From assembly GCA_023053545.1 (NCBI GenBank), contig JAKZAN010000006.1:7885851-7949850 (forward strand): DNA of 64,000 nucleotides. The letters run 5' to 3'. The translations under genes and the position numbers were made by a program. This stretch comes from Lepidurus packardi (taxonomy: Eukaryota > Arthropoda > Branchiopoda > Notostraca > Triopsidae). Below, one piece after another: positions 44,737 through 54,900 of the stretch (its first letter is position 1; the number at the start of each line of letters is the position of its first letter). Under the pieces are notes generated by a model, which was given only the letters and a program-made list of their open reading frames with translations, did no database searches and had not been told where the DNA came from.

Positions 44737-47342
44737 TTAATAAGCTAACTCGGTACCCCACGGCCGATAAGGTTTCCCAGGGCTGGGAGCATATGAGTTG
44801 GGCGCTAACTGAAACGGATGTGTTTGCAAGTTCACGTGGTATTGGGAATTGCTGGAAACAGCCGGGTTGCCGTTCGAAATCGTGGCGGTAGCAGGCATAG
44901 ATGCTTGGTGATGATGGGGATGCGTTTGATGTAACCGATTCGAAGAGCTTGAGCAACCTGGGTTATTTAAGGCATCCATATTGGTTAATTGACTTGAATG
45001 GGAATAGCCGCCCATGGCGAGCGATGAAGACGGATCATAGAAACCACTGCTAGTGGGCGTGGACTGAGGGTTGGTGTTATGAGGCAGCATGTGTGGGTGT
45101 GAAGGCGGCGGTGCCAAGCCCATGGAATTCGCAGGTGGAGGTGGATACGGATTGGAAACATGCGGAGGAAACGCCCATGTATTAGTCGCTTGCTTGTTGG
45201 CCAATTCTCGTTGAGCAGCAAAACACTGCAAATGAGACATGAGTCGTAGGCGCAACGGATCTTGGATATCCATGCCTTCCACTGTAACCATGTAACGAGC
45301 AACTTCCGCGGCGCATTCCCGGAATCCGATACTGTGGTAATCCATCGCAAACTTATGGGGTTCATATGTCAACGCATCCAATCCTATTCAGGAAAAAAGC
45401 ATTCAAAAATTAGTTACCGATCAAATCAAGAAGGAATGAATCAATAAAACAACTCATATTAAGGCTCTCGTATACAATAACTTTCGCAAAACCCCCAAAC
45501 ACGTTCTCCGGATTTAGTGACAAATATGTTTAATGTATCCCGCTGTCAAAAGTTGACAATACAATGTCATTTCGTACAATGAATTTTGTTTATTCCAGCT
45601 AACGGAGTGAAAGAAAGCGCAAGTTTTAACGATTGTCATCAACGAAAGTTGATGACAATCGTTACTTGTCACTCTTTTCCGGAGAACGTTTTGTAACAAT
45701 ATAACACAAGAGTGTCATTATTGACCTTCAGGTTTTTAATCGGATAACCTGTTGCGCAAAACCATAACAAACATCAGCGCCATCTGTGACTCTTTCGCAT
45801 CAAAAAGCTAACGTATGTGCGAGCCTTAAATTGTACTAAAATAAAGACTGAAATCGGTCAAGAAAGTTCAGATAATTATCTCTATTGCTCGGATGACCTA
45901 TATGGAAATACACAGAAAGAAGGGACTACAGTAGTTTGAAACCTTGCTGGCGTGGGACAAGACTCCTGGGAGCTTTGGGCGAGGAGCGCAGAAGGGTCAT
46001 GTCTAATTCTTGCTATCAACCTGTTGCTGTTGTATTAGGTGGAAGCTTTCCGGGCTTACCTCAACTAAGCTCATTTATCAACCCTTGGGAACCCACCTTG
46101 AGTTTTGGGCTTCCCCAAAACCCGCTAGTCGAGTTCTCACCTGTCGGCTTTTTTGTTTTTTTAAACGACCAAAATCACGGTGGTCCATCTAGAATTGCTT
46201 CGTTGCTGCCTAACATTTTCCCACAACCACAATCTAAGAACCCCAAAGTCGTTGCGAGCGCGATGTGACACATTTAACCAAGCGTAAATGGGCTGAGATT
46301 GGCTAAGAAAAAAATAAAAACAAAGACACTGCAACAAGACCACGTAAAAGGAGACTAAAGGCGATCCGAAACGGGAAAAGGGGGTCAAAATGCAGTGTGG
46401 GAATGTCCGTTTCTCATTTTGGGTAATGAAAGCTTATAGTTTCTGCCCCATGCAAGACCCTGCTGCAAATGGATTCAAAAGCTTCAAGTGTCACTTGAGA
46501 AGTCGTGTCCACCTCCCCTTTTACGTCTTAAGACAATTTGCATGTCTATATAAAATTCTCCAGTGTCCATTTACGCTGCAGAGTTTTCCCACGCATTCCA
46601 GAAAAAAAGGTCGTCATACCAACATGTATGCACATAAAAATGTCCAAAGCCGCAGTAAATACCTAATACCGAAATGGATTTAAACTAGCCCAGAAAACCA
46701 GAAAAGCTTCAAGGTAAAATTACGGTATTAAGGAACTTCCAGAATGTCAGTGTGGGAAAAATCTGTCGTCAGTACACCACAGCGCAGTACTTGGAAACAG
46801 GGAGGAGTTGGAATGCTTTGGGCCGAAGGAATGGTTGTTATGTGTGAATCGTCTGTCAATCATCGTAACCTGAGGGGCTTTCCCACGGCTTTTTCTCAAT
46901 AATTACCAGATGCCATGATTAGGCAAAAAAACCATATACTGTGAAGGAAGACATTGACGATTCTTACCTTTGGAATGCAGAGTCTTTAAATGATCCACTG
47001 TTAACTGCAAAATTTCCGCCTTTTCCAATTTGGCTGATCCTTGCTTCTCGAATGCAGCCGGGACTAGTCGTCGTAATTCGGACAAACTGTTGTTAATTCG
47101 GTCTCGTCTACGTTTCTCGATTATTCCGCGGCGACGTTTCCTCGTCAATCCACCGCCGCCTCCACCACAACTTTCTACATCTCCACCGGGTGACGAGCAT
47201 CTATAGCGAGAAAAGTACATAGTACTTTAGGGAAAAGTTCAGATCGAAAAAAAAATTTCGAAGAATATTCGAAGACTTACTCTTTGGATTGTTCGTCGGA
47301 GAAGACGTCGTCACAATCGCTTTCACTTAAGGCGCGTTTCAT
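44737..47342 (-). CDS. Hey: Hey, Hairy/E(spl)-related bHLH-Orange repressor with YRPW motif
   Basis: Three coding exons. The first runs 47281-47342 (ATG at 47342, [18 protein letters not shown]). The second, near 46968-47202, encodes a glycine-rich linker and the bHLH. The third runs from about 45381 to the stop at 44737. The basic region [20 protein letters not shown] has the glycine that marks Hey instead of the proline of Hairy. The helix-loop-helix ([34 protein letters not shown]) is nearly identical to human HEY1. The Orange domain ([20 protein letters not shown]) follows. The tail ends [12 protein letters not shown], matching the YRPW-TEIGAF signature. The protein is a nuclear repressor acting downstream of Notch. 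Several Su(H) sites lie in the second intron and in both flanks. Confidence 0.97.
45621..45668. repeat. Perfect 16-bp inverted repeat with GAAA loop
   Basis: aacgattgtcatcaac (45628-45643), loop gaaa (45644-45647) and the exact reverse complement (45648-45663). Five further complementary bases (caagt / acttg) flank it, with a three-base bulge. It lies in the second Hey intron. Confidence 0.9.
46396..46403 (+). promoter_or_regulatory. Su(H)/CSL core site in Hey intron 2
   Basis: TGTGGGAA with T at the ninth position, so a core but not a full nine-base consensus match. It is part of the intronic group with 46586, 46751 and 46880. Confidence 0.4.
46586..46593 (-). promoter_or_regulatory. Su(H)/CSL consensus site in Hey intron 2
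   Basis: TTTCCCACG read on the plus strand, a full consensus match (CGTGGGAAA) on the minus strand. One of four sites within 500 bases. Confidence 0.5.
46751..46758 (+). promoter_or_regulatory. Su(H)/CSL consensus site in Hey intron 2
   Basis: TGTGGGAA followed by A, a full consensus match about 200 bases from the bHLH exon. Confidence 0.5.
46880..46887 (-). promoter_or_regulatory. Su(H)/CSL consensus site in Hey intron 2
   Basis: The context gggctttcccacg is repeated almost exactly at 47951-47964 upstream of the gene. It is a full consensus match on the minus strand, just downstream of the bHLH exon. Confidence 0.5.
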
Positions 47343-48929
47343 CTTCCACATTTGCATAAATAAACTCGAATGCTTCTCAACAAGCACAGCAATGTATACA
47401 GTTTCGCGAAAAAACTTTCGTTTGTTTGGTGTAAGGATATCCTGTCCGGTGTTTCTTCACAGGTTAAGTTGGAAGGAAATCACACTTCCTCTTGGACCTT
47501 CGGGTTTGAGACAAACACGCGGCAGACCTTCTGTTGGACACACTCCGGAACTTCTCGCCACTTGCAACAATTCACGACTGCCTTCCGCCCTGACACACGC
47601 AGGAGGTCTAATCTAAACGTGTCGTACCTACTCCCATACACACGACCACCGAACGTCCTGTTCTTGTCCCCCATTTAGGCTTCCTAGGCGTTGCAATTGG
47701 TTCTTCGAGCCTGCCAGGCGTGGCGCTTGAGCCAATGCTCGTATAGCAAGGCCCAAACCATGGGAATAAGTCCCTCCTCTGAGGGCCTATTCCGTAACTG
47801 AGCGTACGGTCGGCCACACGAGCGGCACACCGCACTCCCCGTGGCCGACACACAACAGGGCAAAAATTAGAAAATAAGAGATCGTGGGATGCGAAACTGG
47901 GAACGGAGAAGGGGAGCAACAACTCTACACCGCGTGTGACAGCACTTCCATGGGCTTTCCCACGATGAGCCGCACGGCACGACCAGCGCCACAGAAGAGG
48001 GGAGCTATATCCCGCCTCTTGATTTTCACTCATCCCCATCATACTCCCGTTTCATTGAGAAAAACTTCAAGGATGCCTTTCGGTTTTTAATGCCCTTTTA
48101 CCTTACGAACCCCTAAATAAATCTCTTCTCAATCCAACCTCAAGCCTACCTGCTCCATATTACCTGTTTCGTTGACCAAACGTGTGCCGAGCACAAGGCA
48201 TTGTTATGCCCACGAAGGGGGGTTCTTAACCAAACTAGACAAATCTTGATTTCCTAATGTTGCTTTAAAAAAATAAAAATAAAGAAAACCTCAATGAGCT
48301 CAGCCAAAGGAGCTAGAATTCTCACGTGACTTTTAACATGGTTTGGAAGTACAGAAAGACGTGCTTGCCTATCTCCTTTCAAGATTTGCTCTATGAATCA
48401 GGGAAAACAAAGTTTTGTGTTGGTTCTTTATGTTTTCTCACCGAAAACCAAAGAAGTCTAGCCGAGCTCATCGATGCTTGATGCACAATTCCCATCCCAG
48501 GGGTTCTTCTGTGAAGTAGAAAATGAGTTTCCCATATCCAATGGATATCTACGACTGTCTCTTTTTGTACCTGACAAGCGTGACAGCTCGTCGAAGAACA
48601 ATCGAAAGAAATGAAAGCGATTTCTGTTTATTTGCTCGTTGGGAAGAGCGTTGCATGGTACAAACTTAACGATAGGAGAGACTGTTGTTTTAGGTTCGAT
48701 CTTGTTCGCTACATAGGGAATATTACATGCTCATGGTAATACTTGGAAGAAAATGATGCCTAAGGGTTTCAGTTTAACGACAGGATAGGTAACTGTCAAT
48801 CTTCTGTGAATCGTGCTGTATTACACAAAAGAGCATGCCATATTTCAAAGAACACAACTGAGGATAGGTTAACTAAGGGTGTTCTAGCAAAAAAGGTCCC
48901 ATAAGGTTAAAAATAATTATTGCGCATAA
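47343..48929. other. Hey upstream region
   Basis: This is 1.6 kb between the Hey start codon and the HDDC2 stop codon. It must hold the Hey promoter and 5' leader. The part at 47440-48040 is GC-richer with long but unrecognised open frames. It contains one consensus Su(H) site (47957-47964) and an ATTCTCACGTGA element near 48317. No protein gene was supported. Confidence 0.45.
47957..47964 (-). promoter_or_regulatory. Su(H)/CSL consensus site upstream of Hey
   Basis: TTCCCACG within gggctttcccacgatgag, about 600 bases upstream of the Hey start codon and the only upstream full match that I found. Confidence 0.5.
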
Positions 48930-49805
48930 TTAAGACTTGATCCCTTGATCTTCCAACCGCTTGGCCTTCAATTCAGCCACCCATTGTTTGACCTGACGAT
49001 AAATAAGGCATGTTAGTGCACAATATTGACAACTGGTGATTGAGAACAGTTACTTTAGGATGTTTAAACCCGTCTTTCACGGCGTCAAAAAATTCTTGCA
49101 AGTAACCAGGTTTTTCGAATTTAGTTTCATACTCAAAAGCTTGGACTATCATGTCAAACCTGTCTAGATCTTTAACTAGGTTTGACTCAGGCGTAATCTG
49201 AGCTTCATATTCCTACTTAGGCGAAGTGACATGAGTGGTACAGGACATGGATATGGATTTTAGATTGTCTAATTGATTATCTAGCTTACATGGTATAAAG
49301 TTAAAAGCTCCTCTTTGGTGTGTATGGGAACATACGACGCTATTTTATCCATTGCTTCACTTTCTTGCCTATGTTTGTCTTCCACTGAAACGCCACAATG
49401 TGGCGTAATATCCCCCACAATAGCCTCAGCCATATCATGAACCAAAGCCATTTTTAGGCATCTTTAAAGCCCAAACCCACAGAGGGGAAAAAGCACAGAA
49501 CAAACAATAGCACGTCAGAAATAAAGAAAGAGACCAACTGTATCAAGAGTTTCTTACCTTTGAATATTAACTCCGTCTTTTTCATTCAATAGAAAAGTAA
49601 GGCAGCCCATTCGATACATATGACTAGCAACTGATTCTGGCTCCAAAACATCTCGAATTACCCATCCCGTCCTTTTGAGATGCTAAAAGAAAGAAAATAG
49701 AATGGCAATAAAAATATTGCCTACCAAGTTATACAATTAATAAAGGCAGCTTACTTTTAAATCACCTAAAAATTTACAGTACATAAGTACATCTTCACTG
49801 GACAT
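48930..49805 (-). CDS. HDDC2: HD domain-containing protein 2 (5'-deoxynucleotidase-like)
   Basis: ATG at 49805 (MSSEDVLMYCKFLGDLK) and TAA at 48930, several short exons. The first helix continues LKRTGWVIRDVLEPESVASH, supplying the first metal-binding His, then MYRMGCLTFLLNEKDGVN. The HD signature is CLKMALVHDMAEAIVGDITP. The C-terminal half has ESEAMDKIASYVP, LLTLYHEYEAQITPES, LVKDLDRFDMIVQAFEYE and FEKPGYLQEFFDAV. The order and spacing match human HDDC2 and the bacterial YfbR family, metal-dependent phosphohydrolases that remove the 5' phosphate from deoxynucleoside monophosphates. All the HD-motif residues that I can see are intact. A tRNA-Trp gene on the same strand lies upstream, and GCLM reads away from it. 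An AGATGGCG element lies 105 bases upstream of the ATG. Confidence 0.93.
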
Positions 49806-50541
49806 GGCTGCAGGAGAGGAATCGTCGAATTATCACAACCGGTAAACTGTAAACAAGAGAAGGAAAGGAAAGAATTTCGAGAATTTAGATTTTGAAAATA
49901 GTACTTCGACGCCATCTAGGGCCAGATTAAAGATTATTTAAACGACTTGTAATGGAAGCGGAGTTTGAGATTCGGACCTGGAAAAATAGATCAAAGTAGC
50001 AAAGCTCGCGAATTCTGAAAGAAGGTGAGATCTATAATATAATATATGTAAAAGTAAAGTCGCTTATTCTTGCTAGACTGCAGAATACCTTGCCAAAACT
50101 AAAAAGGAATGACCCCGACGTGACTCGAACACGCAACCTTCTGATCTGGAGTCAGACGCGCTACCATTGCGCCACGGGATCTTGAAAATTATCGCTAGAA
50201 GCTTCTATTTCACGGAGAAAGTTTTCCTGACTGAGCATATTTGGGTCGTATTGTCATGCTGACTCCTTACATTTCTCTAATCTGTAAAGCACCTGCGCCG
50301 ATGCAACGTCAGGATTGCATGCATCGATGTATGAAGGGAGACGTCAACAGAGGTAATCAGCGCGCAGATTCAGTTAAAGACACATTCATAGTTCCACCCT
50401 TTCAGCGATTATCTCGTGAAGGAAGATCTACACTATAAGTAAATAGACTGAGACGTTAACCTATTTTTAAGTTAATACAAGACTAGTTTCCATTTAGGAA
50501 GCTGCTCCTATACATAAGGAAAAACGTCAAAACCTTGTGGA
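49806..50541. other. Divergent interval between HDDC2 and GCLM, containing tRNA-Trp
   Basis: The start codons of HDDC2 (minus) and GCLM (plus) lie 736 bases apart, with the tRNA gene in the middle. Short ORFs at 50241-50438 look fortuitous. The AGATGGCG element on the minus strand at 49910-49917 belongs to the HDDC2 side. Confidence 0.5.
50111..50181 (-). tRNA. tRNA-Trp (anticodon CCA)
   Basis: Read on the minus strand, the 71 bases fold into a full cloverleaf. The acceptor GATCCCG pairs with CGGGGTC (one G-U). The D arm is GCGCAATGGTAGCGC. The anticodon stem TCTGA/TCAGA encloses loop CTCCAGA with anticodon CCA. The T arm ends GTTCGAGTC. There is no intron. The A and B boxes are intact. A T-rich stretch beyond 50111 could terminate polymerase III weakly. 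Confidence 0.97.
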
Positions 50542-51569
50542 ATGGCTGGTGGACTTCAATCTGAAAAATCTTCGACAGAAAAAGGAATTCCTGGCTCCAA
50601 TGAGGTGCTAAACTTTACAATTCACACAGGAAACATCTTGCAGTTAGATGAACTTAAGAGGAAACCAGGTCACAACCCAGCTGAAGAGGTAGAAAACATC
50701 TTAGGTGCCTTACATGTTCTAGGTTTTCAGCTTACTTTATTCTGCAGTTGCAAGAATCGTTGCATTCAACCCTGAGAAAATACTCGACAAGTGTTTCTGG
50801 CACTGAGAATGATAGTCTGGTAGTCGTTCCCTTGAGCGAGCTCTCCTCTAAAATACAAGCGTCGGACAGGGCCGACGTTAACGTCACAATAAAATTGTTC
50901 CTACCGAAACCAAGTCGCTCCTCGGCCAAAACTGCCGTTGAATCCGGTAAAAAATCAAATAAATATACTTCATATGTTCCTTAGAAAGAGAAGTAATTCC
51001 TACCGTCCTCCGTGACAGTTTTAAGCGAATTGGATATTCCCTATGTGGACTGTGCTGTACTTGCATGGCCACAAGGACATGTAGGGGCTTCTGTTCCACT
51101 AGATCCCGAAAGTTTACAAGTATGGGCCCAACTCGAAGAGCTGGTCGAACTGGACCAAATTCGCACTCTAGGAGTGAGTGATATGGACACGGAGCATTTC
51201 ATTCAGTTATACAATAGTGCAAAAGTAAGCCTTCGTTTCACCTCTTAATCTTGAGCCCTCGTTTCTAATCTTCTGCTTTATTAGATTAAGCCGGTAAATG
51301 TACAAATTAATTTGGATGTTTGTTGTGTGGTTCCTCCTGAACTGACTGCTTTCACGAAAGCCCAAGACATTCTTTTGACTACTCATAACGATCCTCGTGA
51401 AATGCTAACAGCCCCTGTGCTTTCCTCCCTTTTGGAGCATATCAACTTGGTCGATTGTTCCTTACAAGTCCACTTCATCTGCCGCTACCGCACTTTGGTC
51501 CGTTGCCGTGGTGTTTTGCAGAACAAGGGTTACATTCTTCATGCAGCACGTCCGCAGAACCAGCAATGA
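50542..51569 (+). CDS. GCLM: Glutamate-cysteine ligase modifier (regulatory) subunit
   Basis: Four exons with matching phases (50542-50688, 50748-50946, 51019-51224, 51285-51569) give 278 residues, against 274 in human. HTGNILQLDELKRKPGHNPA parallels the vertebrate start (LQTGNLLNWGRLRKK). VTIKLFLPKP, VLSELDIPYVDCAVLAWPQG and the WAQLEELVELDQIRTLGVSD block (human WEELENLVQSKKIVAIGTSD) follow. FIQLYNSAKIKPVNVQINLD and CCVVPPELTAFTKAQDI lead to the THNDP motif. The end CRGVLQNKGYILHAARP matches the family C-terminus. It has an aldo-keto-reductase-like barrel without catalytic use. It binds the catalytic subunit and raises its affinity for glutamate in the first step of glutathione synthesis. 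Confidence 0.96.
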
Positions 51570-51931
51570 CCATAGAAATGCCCTGATAACTAACTTGGAT
51601 TCCTTATTCCGTAAGTTTTCGAACAATTACCATTAGGGGGAACACATGCATAAAAGGATTATTTGATACAACTCTTTTGCTTGTAGAATTGCAAATTACG
51701 AAATAAATTTATTATACACGTACGTGTATGCAAAAGAAAAAGGTTCTTGAATTTCTTTGACCGTGCACAAATAATACTTTACACGAGTGTCTCTAGCAAA
51801 CGGATCACATTCTTGTTCACAAACATTACAGTAACAGTCCCGGCTAGTGAGCTAAAAGCCCGGTGTTTTGAATCTGCTGCAAAGAATCCAATTAAGATAA
51901 ATCTTTTCCAAGAAAACAAAACATAAACAAA
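51570..51931. other. Convergent 3' interval between GCLM and ZMYND8
   Basis: Only about 360 bases separate the two stop codons. They must hold both 3' untranslated regions. AAATAAA near 51700 is a possible polyadenylation signal for GCLM. Nothing else was seen. Confidence 0.5.
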
Positions 51932-54900
51932 CTATTTCTCATCGCGCTTTTCTTGGGTCACAGGTCGCAGGTAATGCAAAACAGGCGCACTGTTCGAAAA
52001 GGAAATAGTGGACGTCAGCATGGGAGCTGGCATTTCTGTCGAATTATTCGCTAAGGGCAAGGAAGGTAAGGTAATGGTAGGCAATGGTGTTTGTTGCTGC
52101 TGTTGTTGACCTTGGTTTTGACTCGCCATAAGAGACATGTAATTTTCGGGCGAGAGAATAGTTTGAGTGCCCCCTCCCTGATTGGAACCTAACACCACAC
52201 CTTCGATTTTCGGATTCCCACCTCCTTTGGGCGACGACACGATAAAGGAGACTGGTCCTGATAAGGCGGAGTGATTAAACCGTAACGCATTAGTAGATAA
52301 GCTGGTCGTCGTCACCGAAGTCTGTGATGACGTCACCACGGCTGAGGAATTGGCATTGCTCACTACCACACCTGTTGGCAGAGTTACTTTGGCTGGAATT
52401 GGACGTTGCTCGCTCAAGCTACCCGCTGTGGTGGTGCTGACAGAGGCCGGAGCGATGACGCTGTAGCCCAAATCTGGTCTCGAAGGCGGAATCGAAGGCT
52501 TGGGTGCAATTTTCTTGCCAGGAGCAGTCCCTGACCCCGTTTTATCTCCTTTGCCAGCCCGACCATTGGCTTGAGTTTGCAATTGACGTGCTCTCTATTA
52601 AAAAAATCATTTAAAAAACATTAAAAAAATGAGGTTTTAAGTTCAAGAATCATTCAAAACCATGAATAATTACTTCTTTGGCGCGGAGGAGCTTCTGCTT
52701 CTTGAGTTCCAAGCAAAGACGATCTTTACAGACACGGTGTGAACTAGTGCTCTTGCAGGCGAAGCACTGGCCGCACGAAACGATGTTCAAACAACCTGCA
52801 CACTCGCCACAACGTTTACGACGCGGTCGTGCACTTACAGGGGCCTTAGCCTTCAGATTGTACGAGGATCGATCAGGCGATGATTTGGAGGAACGAGGTT
52901 CTTCTTCTTCGTCTTCGCTGGCGTCTAACCGGAGCCCTGCGTCGCTACTGTCATCAGGATCTGGACTGGTTCCTCGCTTATTTCCGTAGAGTCTAACTTT
53001 CTTGCGTTGGGCTGCTCTTCTAGCTGCAGGGATCTGAAGAACATTGGAAAAGAGGTTACGATCAGTATTTAAAGCTGCATATTATATGTTTTACTTGTAC
53101 ATAATGGGCTAGTTTGCTGCCAGGTTTGTCGAGAGACACGCCCTCATTACTGCTGCTGCCTGAAGAAGAGCTGGCTCGACTCGGTCTCTCACGGGTTGTT
53201 CCAGTCATGCTGACCGGGCCTTGCGCTAGACTCGCATTGGCACAAGTCGCCATGTGTTTCGCCCAATGTTCTTGTTGGCAAGGATAATCGCAATAGGCGG
53301 TGTTCCAACAACAATAAAAGACGGCTTCCTTGCCACATTCGGCACACCATTGCCTGCTTTTCGCGTCTTCTATAGCTTGCTTCTTCTCTGCTTCGAATTG
53401 ACGTCGTAACTCGTTGAGCTGTCTTGTGTTTTCAGCTTCCACGTTGGTTCGCACTTCCTTCACCAATGCTTCTAAAAGGTTATTACGATCAGACATCCCA
53501 TAAACCAAAGAGTAACTGCTTTTACAGGAGTTGCAAGCAATGAAAGAAAAACACTACAATATTTGCATTATAAATCACTGGATACTTAAGCGGTAAAACA
53601 TTACATTGCTGAAGAAATTATAAAAAGGAAAAACTAATTAAATAAATGGAAAAATTTGAAAAAGTTTGGGAAATTTTAAATTATTTCGAATTTTTTTTCG
53701 AAAATTTCTGAAAATTTTGAACAAATTTGACTCCGTTAAGCGTTACTAACTATGTTACCGTTTCTAAAACGCTAAAGTCAAAGGAAGAAGAATAGAAACA
53801 TACCTGCCGATCTTCTAGCTTCCGCCAACTCTTTCTCTCGACTCCACTTGATCCTCTCGAGTTCTAGCCTAGCTTGAACTAGATTCGCTTCCACGCTACC
53901 ACTAGCAGCTGCTTCCTGGAGCAAAGATTCCAAACTACTCCGTATCATCTCGGCAATCTGCAACCAAAATGTGAAAAAATCTTTTCAATACATTTCATCA
54001 TAATTAAATTAATGGACTAGTAATCGATTTAGAAACTTAAAACTAAACAAACACCAATTTAAAGAAATAGTGAACTAAACAAAAATGAAGAAAACTTCAA
54101 TTACAAAATAAGGATCAATATATTCATTAGACCACTCGAACTATTAACAGTAATACTATTAAATACTATATTTAAATAGTCTAATTAAATATTGTAATTA
54201 AACTCTAATTAAACATTATTTAAATTAGATTAACAGTTTTGTTTGAACATTTTAAACATTTTTTATTTTTATTTTGTTACATATTTTATTATATTTATTA
54301 TTTTTTTTTTAAAAAACAGATGAACAGTTTTGCCTTAAATTATGTTAACTAGTGAACTAAAATGTAAGAAAATAACAACAATTGCATAAATAAGGATCAA
54401 GACACTAATGAAAATGTTCAAACTATTAACAGTAATATTATTAATTATTAAAATTTAATTAACCAAAATAATAAGAATTATAATAAAAACAAATAATGAT
54501 AAATTATTAACCTAATTTTAATTGGATTAACACTAATCATTTTAAGTATATTACTTGAGCTAATTCCAAAAATATTACTAAAAAAAATCAAGAATTATGC
54601 AAGAAAAGAAATGAAGTATACGAGAATTACCTGTTGTGATTTGGAATGCAAGAAAGCGGAAATGGGACCCGCTTCATTGGCCGTTAAGGCAAGTCTCGGT
54701 GCGGCGGATGTGTTGGTACTCGTCGTGGTATTAGTCGACGCAGTCACGCCCACGCTCATGCCCATTCCGGCCCCATTACTCTGAATGGCCCCGAGTGGTC
54801 TCGTCATCAAAAAGTACCCTCCTCCAGCGTTAACATATTCCACTCCCGAGCCTGAAGTGAACGTTTTCAGCGTTCCTTGGCTTGTAGACGTGCCTGAGAC

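Noticed and set aside
45262-45447. 61-codon plus-strand ORF
   Set aside because: It is antisense to the Hey Orange-domain exon.
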